A stretch of DNA of 64,000 nucleotides from Methylorubrum aminovorans. Lineage in GTDB: Bacteria; Pseudomonadota; Alphaproteobacteria; Rhizobiales; Beijerinckiaceae. Shown one piece after another: positions 1-7,755 of this stretch. The notes under the pieces were generated by a model. That model was given only the letters and a program-made list of their open reading frames with translations. It ran no database searches and was not told the origin of the DNA. Numbering within the stretch: position 1 is the first letter of the stretch; each line of letters opens with the position of its first letter. Both the position numbers and the translations under genes were made by a program. Location of the stretch: the NCBI RefSeq assembly GCF_022179725.1, contig NZ_BPRC01000008.1:62001-126000 (forward strand). The letters are read 5' to 3'.

Positions 1-162
1 GGCGCGCGCCTCGTCCAGCTCTACTCCGCCCTCGTCTACGAGGGGCCGGGGCTCGTCGGCACGATCAAGCGCGGCCTGAGCCAGCGGCTTCGGGCGGAAG
101 GGCTGACGAGCCTCGAACCGGTGGTCGGGCGGGACGCGGCCGACCTCGCGCAGGGCGCGTGA
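1..162 (+). CDS. pyrD: Dihydroorotate dehydrogenase (quinone), C-terminal fragment
   Basis: Only the last 53 codons and the TGA stop are in the window; the gene begins before base 1. The fragment opens with [19 protein letters not shown], which matches the end of class 2 dihydroorotate dehydrogenases, where the final strand and helix close the FMN-binding TIM barrel. The enzyme oxidises dihydroorotate to orotate in pyrimidine synthesis and passes electrons to quinone at the inner membrane. The downstream gene is 330 bases away and appears to be a separate transcription unit. The call rests on this short conserved segment. Confidence 0.85.
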   Translation, partial: GARLVQLYSALVYEGPGLVGTIKRGLSQRLRAEGLTSLEPVVGRDAADLAQGA

Positions 163-492
163 ACCGCCCCGCGCCCCACCATCCGAGCGCGGACACAATG
201 CAGTTTTCTGCGCACTGCACTTTGTTGCAACGCATCAAATTTCCAAGTCGCTCGTTCGCCCTCTCGACGAGATGAACCCTTGAGCCATTCCAGAAATAGG
301 CACCTTCTGGAATTGAGTTAAATTGCTCTGCGCACAACGAATACCTCCCCCATCAACGGCCACGCATCCACTCGCATCTGCGAGATGTTACGTCTCGATC
401 CAGGCATCCGAAACCGCTCACCCGCCAGGGGGCGAGACGGCGGGCGCGGATCGTCCACAACATCTCCCACATCGCGAAGACCGGGCTCTCGG
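163..492. promoter_or_regulatory. fdh4A upstream region with several dyads
   Basis: I see no supported gene in these 330 bases. The region holds a perfect 9-bp inverted repeat, ATTCCAGAA (287-295) and TTCTGGAAT (305-313), with a 9-base spacer. Further upstream are TGCAG (199-203) and CTGCA (215-219) as a dyad, and the palindrome GTTGCAAC (224-231). The words CGCACTGCA (211-219) and TTGCAACGCATC (225-236) recur nearly unchanged upstream of the CoA-transferase near 38.99 kb. The arrangement suggests one or two regulator sites for fdh4AB, but no regulator is encoded nearby. Confidence 0.5.
287..313. promoter_or_regulatory. Perfect 9-bp inverted repeat, candidate operator
   Basis: ATTCCAGAA and TTCTGGAAT are exact reverse complements separated by nine bases, about 180 bases before the chosen fdh4A start. 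There is no T-run after it, so it does not look like an intrinsic terminator. A dimeric regulator binding one and a half to two helical turns would fit. Function is inferred from symmetry and position only. Confidence 0.4.
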
Positions 493-2811
493 ATGGACCG
501 TTCGCAAGGCTTACCCAAGCGCTCTTCCGCCGCGGGCGGATGGGGCGCGCTGAAGAGTTGCGGCAAGTTCCTGTTGGGCAGCCGCGCTCCGCTCTCTGGG
601 GCGCGAGCCCTGCTCAGCGCCAACCAGCCCGACGGCTTCGACTGCCCCGGCTGCGCCTGGGGCGACCCGGCCCACGGCTCGTCGTTCGAGTTCTGCGAGA
701 ACGGCGTGAAGGCGGTCTCGTGGGAGGCCACTGACAAGCGCGTGACGCCGCGCTTCTTCGCCAAGCATCCGGTCACGGAGCTGCGCGGCTGGACCGACTA
801 CGCTCTGGAGAGCGAGGGTCGCCTCACCCACCCGATGCGCTACGACGCGCAGAGCGACACCTACCGCCCCGTGGAATGGGAGGAGGCGTTTGCCGAGATC
901 GGCGCAACGCTGCGCGGCTTCGACCATCCCGACCGCGTCGAGTTCTACACCTCCGGCCGCGCCTCCAACGAGGCCGCCTACCTCTACCAGCTCTTCGCCC
1001 GCGCCTACGGCACCAACAACTTCCCCGATTGCTCGAACATGTGCCACGAGGCGAGCGGCATCGCGCTGACTCAGGCCATCGGCATCGGTAAGGGCACGGT
1101 GCTGCTCGAAGACTTCGAGCGGGCGGACGCGATCTTCGTCGTCGGGCAGAACCCCGGCACCAACCATCCGCGCATGCTGGGCGACCTGCGCCGGGCCGCC
1201 GAGCGCGGCGCGCGCGTCGTGGTGCTCAATCCCGTGCGCGAGCGCGGGCTGGAGCGCTTCGCCGACCCGCAGAACAGCGTCGAGATGCTGCGCGGGGCGA
1301 GCCACCCGATCGCCAGCCACTATTACCAGCCCAAGCCCGGCGGCGACATGGCCGCCTTCCGCGGCATCGCCAAAGTGGTGTTCGCCCGCGACACGGCGGC
1401 GCTCGCGGCGGGCAAGCCCTCGCTTCTCGACCACGCCTTCATCGCCGCCCATACCAGCGCCTTCGACGAGTACCGCGCGGCGGTCGAGGCGACGGCGTGG
1501 GAGGCGATCCTCGACCAATCGGGTCTGACCCGCGAGGACATCGAGACCGCGGCCGACGTCTATCTCGGTGCTGAGAAGGTGATCGCGACTTGGGCGATGG
1601 GCGTGACCCAGCACCGCCACTCGGTGGCGACGATCCGCGAGATCGCCAACCTGCTGTTCCTGCGCGGTCATATCGGCCGGCCCGGCTCGGGCCTGTGCCC
1701 GGTGCGGGGCCATTCCAACGTGCAGGGCGACCGCACCGTCGGCATCAACGAGAAGCCGCCGGCCGCGCTTCTCGAAGCGCTCGACCGAGCGTTCGGCCTC
1801 ACCATGCCGCGAAAGCACGGCCACAACGTGCTCGGCGCCATCGGCGCGATGCTCGACGGCTCGTCCAAAGCCTTCATCGGCTTAGGGGGTAATTTCGTGC
1901 GCGCCACGCCCGACACGCGGCTGGTGGAGAAGGCGCTGGCGGGCTGCGAGCTCACCGTCCACATCGCGACGAAGCTCAACCACTCGCATCTCGTGCCAGG
2001 CCGGGTCGCCTACCTGCTGCCCTGCCTCGGCCGCACCGAGATCGACCGCAACAGCCGGGGCAAGGTGCAGATCGTGACCGTCGAGGATTCGATGAGCATG
2101 GTCCACGGCTCGGGCGGCATCAACAAGCCGGCCTCCCCGCATCTGCGCTCGGAGATCGGCATCATCGCCGGCATGGCCGCGGCGACGGTGGGCTCGGAGC
2201 GGATCGACTGGGCCGGGCTCGCTGACGATTACGACCTCATCCGCGACCTCATCGAGCGGACGATCCCGGGATTCGACGGCTTCAACACGCGAGTGCGCCG
2301 TCCCCGCGGCTTCATGCTGCGCAACCTCGCCGCCGAGCGCGTGTTCGAGACGGCGACCGGGCGGGCGGGCTTCTCCAGCGGCCCTCTGCCGGTGGCGACC
2401 GAGCACCAGCGCGCGAGCCGGCAGGGCGACACCTTCGTGCTCCAGACCTTCCGCAGCCACGATCAGTACAACACCACGATATACGGCCTCGACGACCGCT
2501 ATCGCGGCGTCTACGGCGAGCGCCGCGTCGTGTTCGCCCATCCGGACGACCTCGCCGAGCTGAAGGCGCGGGCGGGCGAGCGGGTCGATCTCGTCTGCGT
2601 CCACGCTGAGGACGGCATCGAGCGGGTGGCGGAGGATTTCCGCCTCGTGCCCTTCGACATGCCGCGCGGTTCGCTTGCCGGCTACTATCCGGAACTCAAC
2701 GTGCTGGTGCCGCTCTCGGCCTTCGGGGAGTTCTCGGACACGCCGACCTCGAAGTCGGTGCTGGTTCAGGTGCGCGCCCGCGCCGCGAATGACGTGGGCA
2801 AGGCCGCGTGA
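493..2811 (+). CDS. fdh4A: Formate dehydrogenase 4 alpha subunit, FdhF/YdeP-type molybdopterin oxidoreductase
   Basis: 772 residues from the ATG at 493; the frame stays open to 385, but similarity to YdeP proteins starts at the AAGGWGALKS segment, so I prefer the later start. N-terminal cysteines at 51, 54 and 68 (DCPGC and FEFCEN) may hold an Fe-S cluster. The NFPDCSNMCHEASG segment aligns with the Mo-ligand region of E. coli FdhF and has Cys184 where FdhF has selenocysteine. The rest is the bis-MGD-binding fold, ending in the molydopterin dinucleotide-binding domain after about residue 630. In M. extorquens this enzyme is one of four formate dehydrogenases oxidising formate to CO2 during C1 growth. 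It overlaps fdh4B by four bases. A general YdeP oxidoreductase of other substrate is the alternative. Confidence 0.85.
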   Translation: MDRSQGLPKRSSAAGGWGALKSCGKFLLGSRAPLSGARALLSANQPDGFDCPGCAWGDPAHGSSFEFCENGVKAVSWEATDKRVTPRFFAKHPVTELRGWTDYALESEGRLTHPMRYDAQSDTYRPVEWEEAFAEIGATLRGFDHPDRVEFYTSGRASNEAAYLYQLFARAYGTNNFPDCSNMCHEASGIALTQAIGIGKGTVLLEDFERADAIFVVGQNPGTNHPRMLGDLRRAAERGARVVVLNPVRERGLERFADPQNSVEMLRGASHPIASHYYQPKPGGDMAAFRGIAKVVFARDTAALAAGKPSLLDHAFIAAHTSAFDEYRAAVEATAWEAILDQSGLTREDIETAADVYLGAEKVIATWAMGVTQHRHSVATIREIANLLFLRGHIGRPGSGLCPVRGHSNVQGDRTVGINEKPPAALLEALDRAFGLTMPRKHGHNVLGAIGAMLDGSSKAFIGLGGNFVRATPDTRLVEKALAGCELTVHIATKLNHSHLVPGRVAYLLPCLGRTEIDRNSRGKVQIVTVEDSMSMVHGSGGINKPASPHLRSEIGIIAGMAAATVGSERIDWAGLADDYDLIRDLIERTIPGFDGFNTRVRRPRGFMLRNLAAERVFETATGRAGFSSGPLPVATEHQRASRQGDTFVLQTFRSHDQYNTTIYGLDDRYRGVYGERRVVFAHPDDLAELKARAGERVDLVCVHAEDGIERVAEDFRLVPFDMPRGSLAGYYPELNVLVPLSAFGEFSDTPTSKSVLVQVRARAANDVGKAA

Positions 2812-3110
2812 GCGAGCCCGCCGCCGACGCCGAGACCTTCCTGGCCGCGACCGACACGATTGCGGCCTTGCGTCCGGAACTGAGCCTGCTGGAGGCCGGC
2901 ATCCTCGCCGGCCTGCATCTGGGCCTCGCCGCGGACAGCCGCAGCTTCGCCCGCATCTTCGGCGTCGAGCACGCCCTGGTGCTGCGCGCGGTGGAGGGGC
3001 TTTCCGGCGAATCCCTCCTCACCGTGACCGCCCGCGATGGACGCACCCAGCGCACCCGCTACGCAGCGAGTGCGACGGGCAGCGCGATGCTGACGGCGCT
3101 CGCCGCCTGA
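2808..3110 (+). CDS. fdh4B: Formate dehydrogenase 4 beta subunit (small partner)
   Basis: A 100-residue protein whose GTG start overlaps the fdh4A stop (GTGA), implying coupled translation and one operon. It has no cysteine, signal peptide or membrane segment and is Ala- and Leu-rich with several helices, so it cannot carry an Fe-S cluster or haem through cysteine. The middle and C-terminal part (LVLRAVEGLSGESLLTVTAR) resembles a small winged-helix-like fold, an impression rather than a match. The name comes from the two-gene fdh4 locus of M. extorquens, where position and size agree. Its biochemical role, as a structural subunit or a maturation factor, cannot be read from sequence. Confidence 0.7.
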   Translation: MSEPAADAETFLAATDTIAALRPELSLLEAGILAGLHLGLAADSRSFARIFGVEHALVLRAVEGLSGESLLTVTARDGRTQRTRYAASATGSAMLTALAA

Positions 3111-3129
3111 ACTCCGGCGAGAGCGGGCC

Positions 3130-5097
3130 TCACGCCGTGCTCATCTCGCCCGACCGCTCGCCCAGCGGCAGTTCGATCGCGCAGAGCAGCCGCGTCTCGC
3201 CGAGTTCGTAGCGGGTCTTGGCGTTGAGGGCGTAGGGCATCGCCCGCTCGATCAGTTCGCGTCCGTAACCGCGCCGCGTCGGGCCGTATGTCTCGCGCGG
3301 CCGGCTGATGCCCTCCTCGATCCACTCGATCAGCAGGTTCCCGTCCCCCTGCTCGTTCCGATCCGCCCGCCACGTCACCGAGAGGCGGCCGTGCTCGGTC
3401 GTCAGAGCACCGTACTTCCGGGCATTGGTGGCCAGTTCGTGCATGGCGAGGGCGAGCGTCTGCACCGATGCCTTGCGCAGGCGCACCGGCGGGCCGGCGA
3501 CATGGATGCGGTCGGCGAAGTCGCCGGCTCCGAGCGCCTCCAGCTCGGTCCGGATCAGGGTGCGCAGGGTGATCGGCTCCTGCTCGGAGCGCGACAGCAA
3601 GCCCTGAACCCGCGACAGGGCGGCCAGCCGGTCGTTGAATTGCTCGCGGAAGCGCTCGGTGGGGCCGGTCTGCACCATGGTCTGGTGGGCGATGGAGCGC
3701 ACGACGCCGAGCAGGTTGCGGGTGCGGTGCTGCAATTCGGCGACGAGGACGGCCTGACGCTCCTGCAGATCGTGCAGCTCGTGAATGTCCATGGCAGCGC
3801 CGATCCACTGCGTGACATGCCCTTCGGCATCGACGATCGGCGCCTGCCGCACCAGGAACCAGCGGTACTCCCCGTCATGCCGGCGGATACGCGGCTGCAC
3901 CTCGATCAGACGCTGCTGCTCGCGCCCGACGCGGAAGGCCTCCTGCGAGGCGTCACGATCGTCCGGATGGATCGCTTCGAGCCAGCCGCCGTCCTGTGAC
4001 TGCGGCAGGGTCTGGCCGGTATAGGCGAGCCAAGCCTCGTTGAGCGCGTTCTGTTGCCCGCTCTCGTCCGAGCGCCAGAGAAGGACGGGGATCAGACTCG
4101 CCAGGGTGCGGAAGCGATCCTCGCTCTCGCGCAGGGCTGCCTGCGCGATCTCGTCCCGGAGCCGGAGCACCTCCTCCTGCGCCGCCTTCCAGGCCGAGAT
4201 CTCCTTGGTGGTGGTGGCGACCCCGTCGCCGAGCTTGACCGCGCACTGGAAGAACCAGCCGTCGAACTGCTCGTGGACATAGCGGCGCTCCGCGGTCGCG
4301 GGTTGGCCGGTCTCGATCACGCGCTTGAAGGTGTCGAAGATGCCCTCCTGAACGACGCCCGGGTTGCGCTCCAGAAGGCTTTGGCCGCTCACCTCACCGT
4401 AGCGGCTCTCGGAGGTGTGGTTGTTGAGCAGCCACTGGAAATCGACGATCTCGCCCGAGGCGTCGCGCACGGCCTTGAAGACCTGAATCATGTCCATGGA
4501 GCTGTCCATGGTGGCCTTGAGCAGGTCGCGGCTGGCCTGGAGTTCCGCCGTGCGCTCCTGAACCTGCCGTTCCAGCTCGGCCCGGAAGCGCGCCTCGCTC
4601 TCGCGGAGCGCCCGGTCCGCCAGCACGCGAGACGTGGTCTCGACCAGGATGACCAGGATGCCTGCGATCGCGCCGGAATCGTCGCGCAGCGGGCTGTAGG
4701 TCAGCGTGAACCACGCGTCCTCGAGGCGGCCCGATCGCGTCAGGGGGTAGAGCGCGTCCTCGAAGGTCAAGGTCTCGCCGGCCCAGACCCGCTCGTAGAT
4801 CGGCGCGTTGATGTGCCAGACCTCGGGCCAGCAGGCGCGGGTCGGCTGGCCCAGCCCGGCCGGGTGCTTCAACCCCATCAAGTCGCGATAGCCGTCGTTG
4901 TAGACCTGGATCAGGTTCGGCCCCCACAGCGCGATCATGGGGAAGCCGCAGCCGAGGAGCAGGCTGATCGTGGCCTTCAGGCTGGGCGGCCACGTCTCCG
5001 CGGCACCCAACGTCGTTGACGTCCAGTCATACGCCCGGATCCGCCCGGCCATCTCACCGCGGACCGGCTGCACCGGTGGAGAGCCGCTCCGATCCAT
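3130..5097 (-). CDS. Multi-PAS HWE-family sensor histidine kinase
   Basis: 655 residues from the ATG at 5097; the frame is open to 5268 but the extra N-terminus looks non-coding. It has no membrane segment, so it is a cytoplasmic sensor. PAS-like domains lie at about 38-153, 193-293 and 328-443, with a coiled coil (ERQVQERTAELQASRDLL) near 158-198. The kinase part has the HWE/HisKA_2 H-box ELQHRTRNLLGVVRSIA, with the phospho-accepting His near 457, the N-box HELATNARKYGAL near 553-565, and a late GYGRELIERA motif. It lacks a receiver domain and no response regulator is in the window, so it is an orphan. It converges on fdh4B with a 19-base gap. The ligand is unknown; PAS domains of this type may hold flavin or haem, but no LOV cysteine motif was seen. 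Confidence 0.85.
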   Translation of the reverse strand: MDRSGSPPVQPVRGEMAGRIRAYDWTSTTLGAAETWPPSLKATISLLLGCGFPMIALWGPNLIQVYNDGYRDLMGLKHPAGLGQPTRACWPEVWHINAPIYERVWAGETLTFEDALYPLTRSGRLEDAWFTLTYSPLRDDSGAIAGILVILVETTSRVLADRALRESEARFRAELERQVQERTAELQASRDLLKATMDSSMDMIQVFKAVRDASGEIVDFQWLLNNHTSESRYGEVSGQSLLERNPGVVQEGIFDTFKRVIETGQPATAERRYVHEQFDGWFFQCAVKLGDGVATTTKEISAWKAAQEEVLRLRDEIAQAALRESEDRFRTLASLIPVLLWRSDESGQQNALNEAWLAYTGQTLPQSQDGGWLEAIHPDDRDASQEAFRVGREQQRLIEVQPRIRRHDGEYRWFLVRQAPIVDAEGHVTQWIGAAMDIHELHDLQERQAVLVAELQHRTRNLLGVVRSIAHQTMVQTGPTERFREQFNDRLAALSRVQGLLSRSEQEPITLRTLIRTELEALGAGDFADRIHVAGPPVRLRKASVQTLALAMHELATNARKYGALTTEHGRLSVTWRADRNEQGDGNLLIEWIEEGISRPRETYGPTRRGYGRELIERAMPYALNAKTRYELGETRLLCAIELPLGERSGEMSTA

Positions 5098-5473
5098 CCC
5101 GTACCTTCGCACAGCCTTCCGAACCGTATTCCGCAGTCGGAACGAGCGGCACGGCCCACAATCCCGGCGAGATCGTTGCGGCAATTCCTCAGGCTGGCAA
5201 TAGATGGAATCGATGCGAACGGTCTCCCCCATTCGATGAGTTCGCTTGGCGCCCAAAGGTACGACCAATCACCGCTGCGATGTGAAAATACGCCTCGTGA
5301 TTTCTGGATCGCCATAGCTGCCGCTGGCATCTTTCCGGATCCAAAACGCTCAATCGTGGCGATCGCGAGCGGCTTCCCTCATCGGTCCACGATGTGTGAC
5401 GCGGCCGAACCGGCCGCCCCGACGCCGGTCGGATGGCTGCGATCATGGTCCGAGCACCGGCGGCTCCCCCTCG
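5098..5473. other. Intergenic region, no gene seen
   Basis: 376 bases between the kinase start and the end of the TonB receptor, both on the minus strand. It should contain the kinase promoter and the receptor 3' end. I found no convincing terminator, RNA or short gene; open frames here have no recognisable protein features. Confidence 0.4.
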
Positions 5474-7609
5474 TCAGAACCGCGCCGTGAGGAAGAGCCG
5501 CACGTTGCGACCCGGCAGGACCACCTCGTCCTTGCGGAAGGAGGCGGCGTTGCGGATCACGTCGTCGAGCAGGTTCGTGCCGCGCAGGCCCAGCGTCACC
5601 TCGCTCAGGCCGTGGACCGCAGGATCGAGCGGACGGCTATAGGCGATCTCCGCCTTCAGGTCGTTGTAGCCGGGTGTCGGCGTCTCCAGCACGCCCGTCT
5701 GCGTCTGCGCGAAGGCGTGCAGCAGGCTCACCTGAGCGAACCAGCCGTCCGCCCGCAGGAAGACGCCGCCGCCGACGCGGTGGGGTGGGATGCGCGGCAC
5801 GAAGCTCCCGTCATCGAACTGCGCCCGCACGAAGTCGTACTGAGCGCTGATACCGGCAAAGCCGTCGCCGACCGGCACGAGGTCGATCTGGCTGGCAATC
5901 TCGGCGCCGGTAAAGGTGGCGCCCGCCTGCGAATAGGTGACTTGGCGCAGATCCCCGCCGCCGATCCCGCACGAACCGAAGGTGTCGCCGCAGGTGAAGC
6001 CGGTCAGGCGCTTGTAGACGAAGCCGGTGTAGCGGGTGACGTAGCCGGTGGCATCGAAGCGGAACGGCCCGTCCGCCCGGCGGATCGCCACCTCGACGGT
6101 GCGGGCGCGCTCCAGCTTGAGATTCGGGTCGCCGATCTCGAAGGTCGCGGAGGCCTCGTGCGGCCCGCGAGAGAACAGCTCCGGCGAGGTCGGGGCGCGT
6201 TCGACATAGGAGCCGGTCAGGCTCGCGACGAAGCCGTAGGGCAGATCTTGAAGCGCACCGAAGCTCGCGCTCTTCGGGGCGAAGCGGCGGATGCGGCGCG
6301 ATTCCAGCGGCTCGTCGCCGGGGCCGTCGGGCAGGAAGTCCAAGGGGAACAGGGCCTGGGTGCCGGCGACGCGGTTGCCCTCGATCCGGCCCGCCGCCTG
6401 GAACCGCAGGCCGCCGCCGAGCGCCAGTTCCTCGAACAGGTAGGCCGCCTGCACCCGCGTGTCGGTGGGGCGCAGGAGCCCGCCTTCCGCCCCGGAGATG
6501 CGGAGCTTGCGCCGATCAGCCTGGACGCCGAACTGACCGGTCAGGGTGCCGAACGGCAATTCGACCGGCGCGTGATCGAACTCGATCCGCCCTTCCGCCG
6601 CGCGGTTCTTGAACACCGCCTCGATTCCCTCGACGCCGTTGGCGTCGATGCCGAACTCGTTGTGGCGGTAGTTCGAGCCGCCGGCCCAGAACCGGATCGC
6701 CGCGAACGGGCCGTCGAGCGGCCGGTACTCGCCGCGCGCCTGGAGCTTGTCCTGCACCGGATCGAGACGGGTGCGTTGCGCCGCCGAACTGAGACCAGGA
6801 ATGCCGTAGACCGAATCGAAGTGACTGAAGGACAGGCCGACGAAGCCGCGATCGAACAGGTAGGAGGTGCCGAAGGCTCCGCCCTGCGACCGGTTGAAGG
6901 AATTGCGCTGGATGCCGAGCGGCGTGTTGTAGTCGTTCGCCGCACTCTTGAAGGCATCGGCGTGGACCGCGACGTTGCCGCTGCCGGCGTCAACGGTCGC
7001 GGCGGCGTTGCGGCCGTTATCGACGGCCGAATAGCCCGTCGTCACCCGGCCCGTGACACCGCCGGGCGGGATGCTCGTCGGGATGCGGTTGTTCTCGACC
7101 GAGACCACGCCGCCGACGGCCTGCGAGCCGTAGCGCAAGCCGGCGGGCCCGCGGATCACCTCGATCCGGTCGTTGATCAGCGGGTTGATCGGCACGGCAT
7201 GGTCCTCGCCCAGATCGGACATGTCCTGCACGCCGGTGCCGTTCTCAAGGATGCGGACGCGATGGTTGTCGAGACCGCGAATGATCGGCCGCGAGGCCGA
7301 GCCCGGCGCGAAAGTCGTCGCCGACAGGCCCGGCTTATCGAACAGAGCCTCGCCCAGCGAGGTCGGCTGCGAGCGGGCGAGATCGGCGCCGGAGACGACG
7401 CTCACCGTCGCGAAGCGGTCGGCCACCACCGGCAGGACACCGGCCAAGTTCGGCATCGGTCCCGATGCGGCGCCCTCGCGCCGGGTCTTCCGGTCGGAGG
7501 TCACGCTGATCTCGTCGAGGGACACTTCCTCGGCCTGGAGCGGCGACACGACGAGACCGGCGATGCCGATTCCGGCCCAGCGACCAAGTCCATAGCGTTT
7601 CCTCGACAT
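5474..7609 (-). CDS. TonB-dependent outer-membrane receptor, ZnuD-like
   Basis: 711 residues from the ATG at 7609, preceded by GAGAGG four bases upstream; a GTG 12 bases earlier is a poorer start. A signal peptide (RWAGIGIAGLVVSPLQA) is followed by a plug domain with RGLDNHRVRILENG and RIEVIRGPAGLRYG, then a 22-strand-type barrel ending in an aromatic residue (TARF), as outer-membrane proteins do. The plug wording and spacing resemble ZnuD-type zinc receptors more than siderophore receptors. The barrel contains a two-cysteine loop (GFTCGDTFGSCGIG). It would import a metal or metal complex using ExbBD-TonB energy. A 6-bp dyad lies just upstream. Zinc as the substrate is inference; haem or another metal complex is possible. 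Confidence 0.8.
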   Translation of the reverse strand: MSRKRYGLGRWAGIGIAGLVVSPLQAEEVSLDEISVTSDRKTRREGAASGPMPNLAGVLPVVADRFATVSVVSGADLARSQPTSLGEALFDKPGLSATTFAPGSASRPIIRGLDNHRVRILENGTGVQDMSDLGEDHAVPINPLINDRIEVIRGPAGLRYGSQAVGGVVSVENNRIPTSIPPGGVTGRVTTGYSAVDNGRNAAATVDAGSGNVAVHADAFKSAANDYNTPLGIQRNSFNRSQGGAFGTSYLFDRGFVGLSFSHFDSVYGIPGLSSAAQRTRLDPVQDKLQARGEYRPLDGPFAAIRFWAGGSNYRHNEFGIDANGVEGIEAVFKNRAAEGRIEFDHAPVELPFGTLTGQFGVQADRRKLRISGAEGGLLRPTDTRVQAAYLFEELALGGGLRFQAAGRIEGNRVAGTQALFPLDFLPDGPGDEPLESRRIRRFAPKSASFGALQDLPYGFVASLTGSYVERAPTSPELFSRGPHEASATFEIGDPNLKLERARTVEVAIRRADGPFRFDATGYVTRYTGFVYKRLTGFTCGDTFGSCGIGGGDLRQVTYSQAGATFTGAEIASQIDLVPVGDGFAGISAQYDFVRAQFDDGSFVPRIPPHRVGGGVFLRADGWFAQVSLLHAFAQTQTGVLETPTPGYNDLKAEIAYSRPLDPAVHGLSEVTLGLRGTNLLDDVIRNAASFRKDEVVLPGRNVRLFLTARF

Positions 7610-7628
7610 AAGACCTCTCACTCGAACT

Positions 7629-7644
7629 TATAGCTGATGCTATA
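7629..7644 (-). promoter_or_regulatory. Dyad upstream of TonB receptor, candidate metal-regulator operator
   Basis: TATAGC (7629-7634) and GCTATA (7639-7644) form a perfect dyad with a 4-base spacer, set in the most AT-rich stretch locally and 20-35 bases before the receptor start codon. Outer pairs two positions beyond also match. Receptors of this family are commonly repressed by Zur or Fur at AT-rich dyads that overlap the promoter. The sequence is not a close match to a textbook Fur or Zur box, so the regulator is not assigned. Confidence 0.35.
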
Positions 7645-7692
7645 TTTTCAAGCGTAGCCGTTGTCGAGAGGGAAGCGCCGCTGAAACGCGAA

Positions 7693-7722
7693 GCGCGCCG
7701 CCCTCCTGCGAGAGCGGCGCGC
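7693..7722 (-). terminator. Hairpin downstream of ftsK
   Basis: GCGCGCCGC (7693-7701) and GCGGCGCGC (7714-7722) pair perfectly over nine GC-rich bases with a 12-base loop. It starts about 35 bases after the ftsK stop on the minus strand. There is only a short T-rich tail, so termination strength is uncertain. Confidence 0.5.
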
Positions 7723-7755
7723 CAGCCGGTCGTTCGATGTGAGTATAGGCGCGGA

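Noticed and set aside
385..492. N-terminal extension of Fdh4A from 385
   Set aside because: The added 36 residues are Arg/Ser/Pro-rich and unlike the family, and the region holds regulatory-looking DNA; ATG 493 fits YdeP alignments better.
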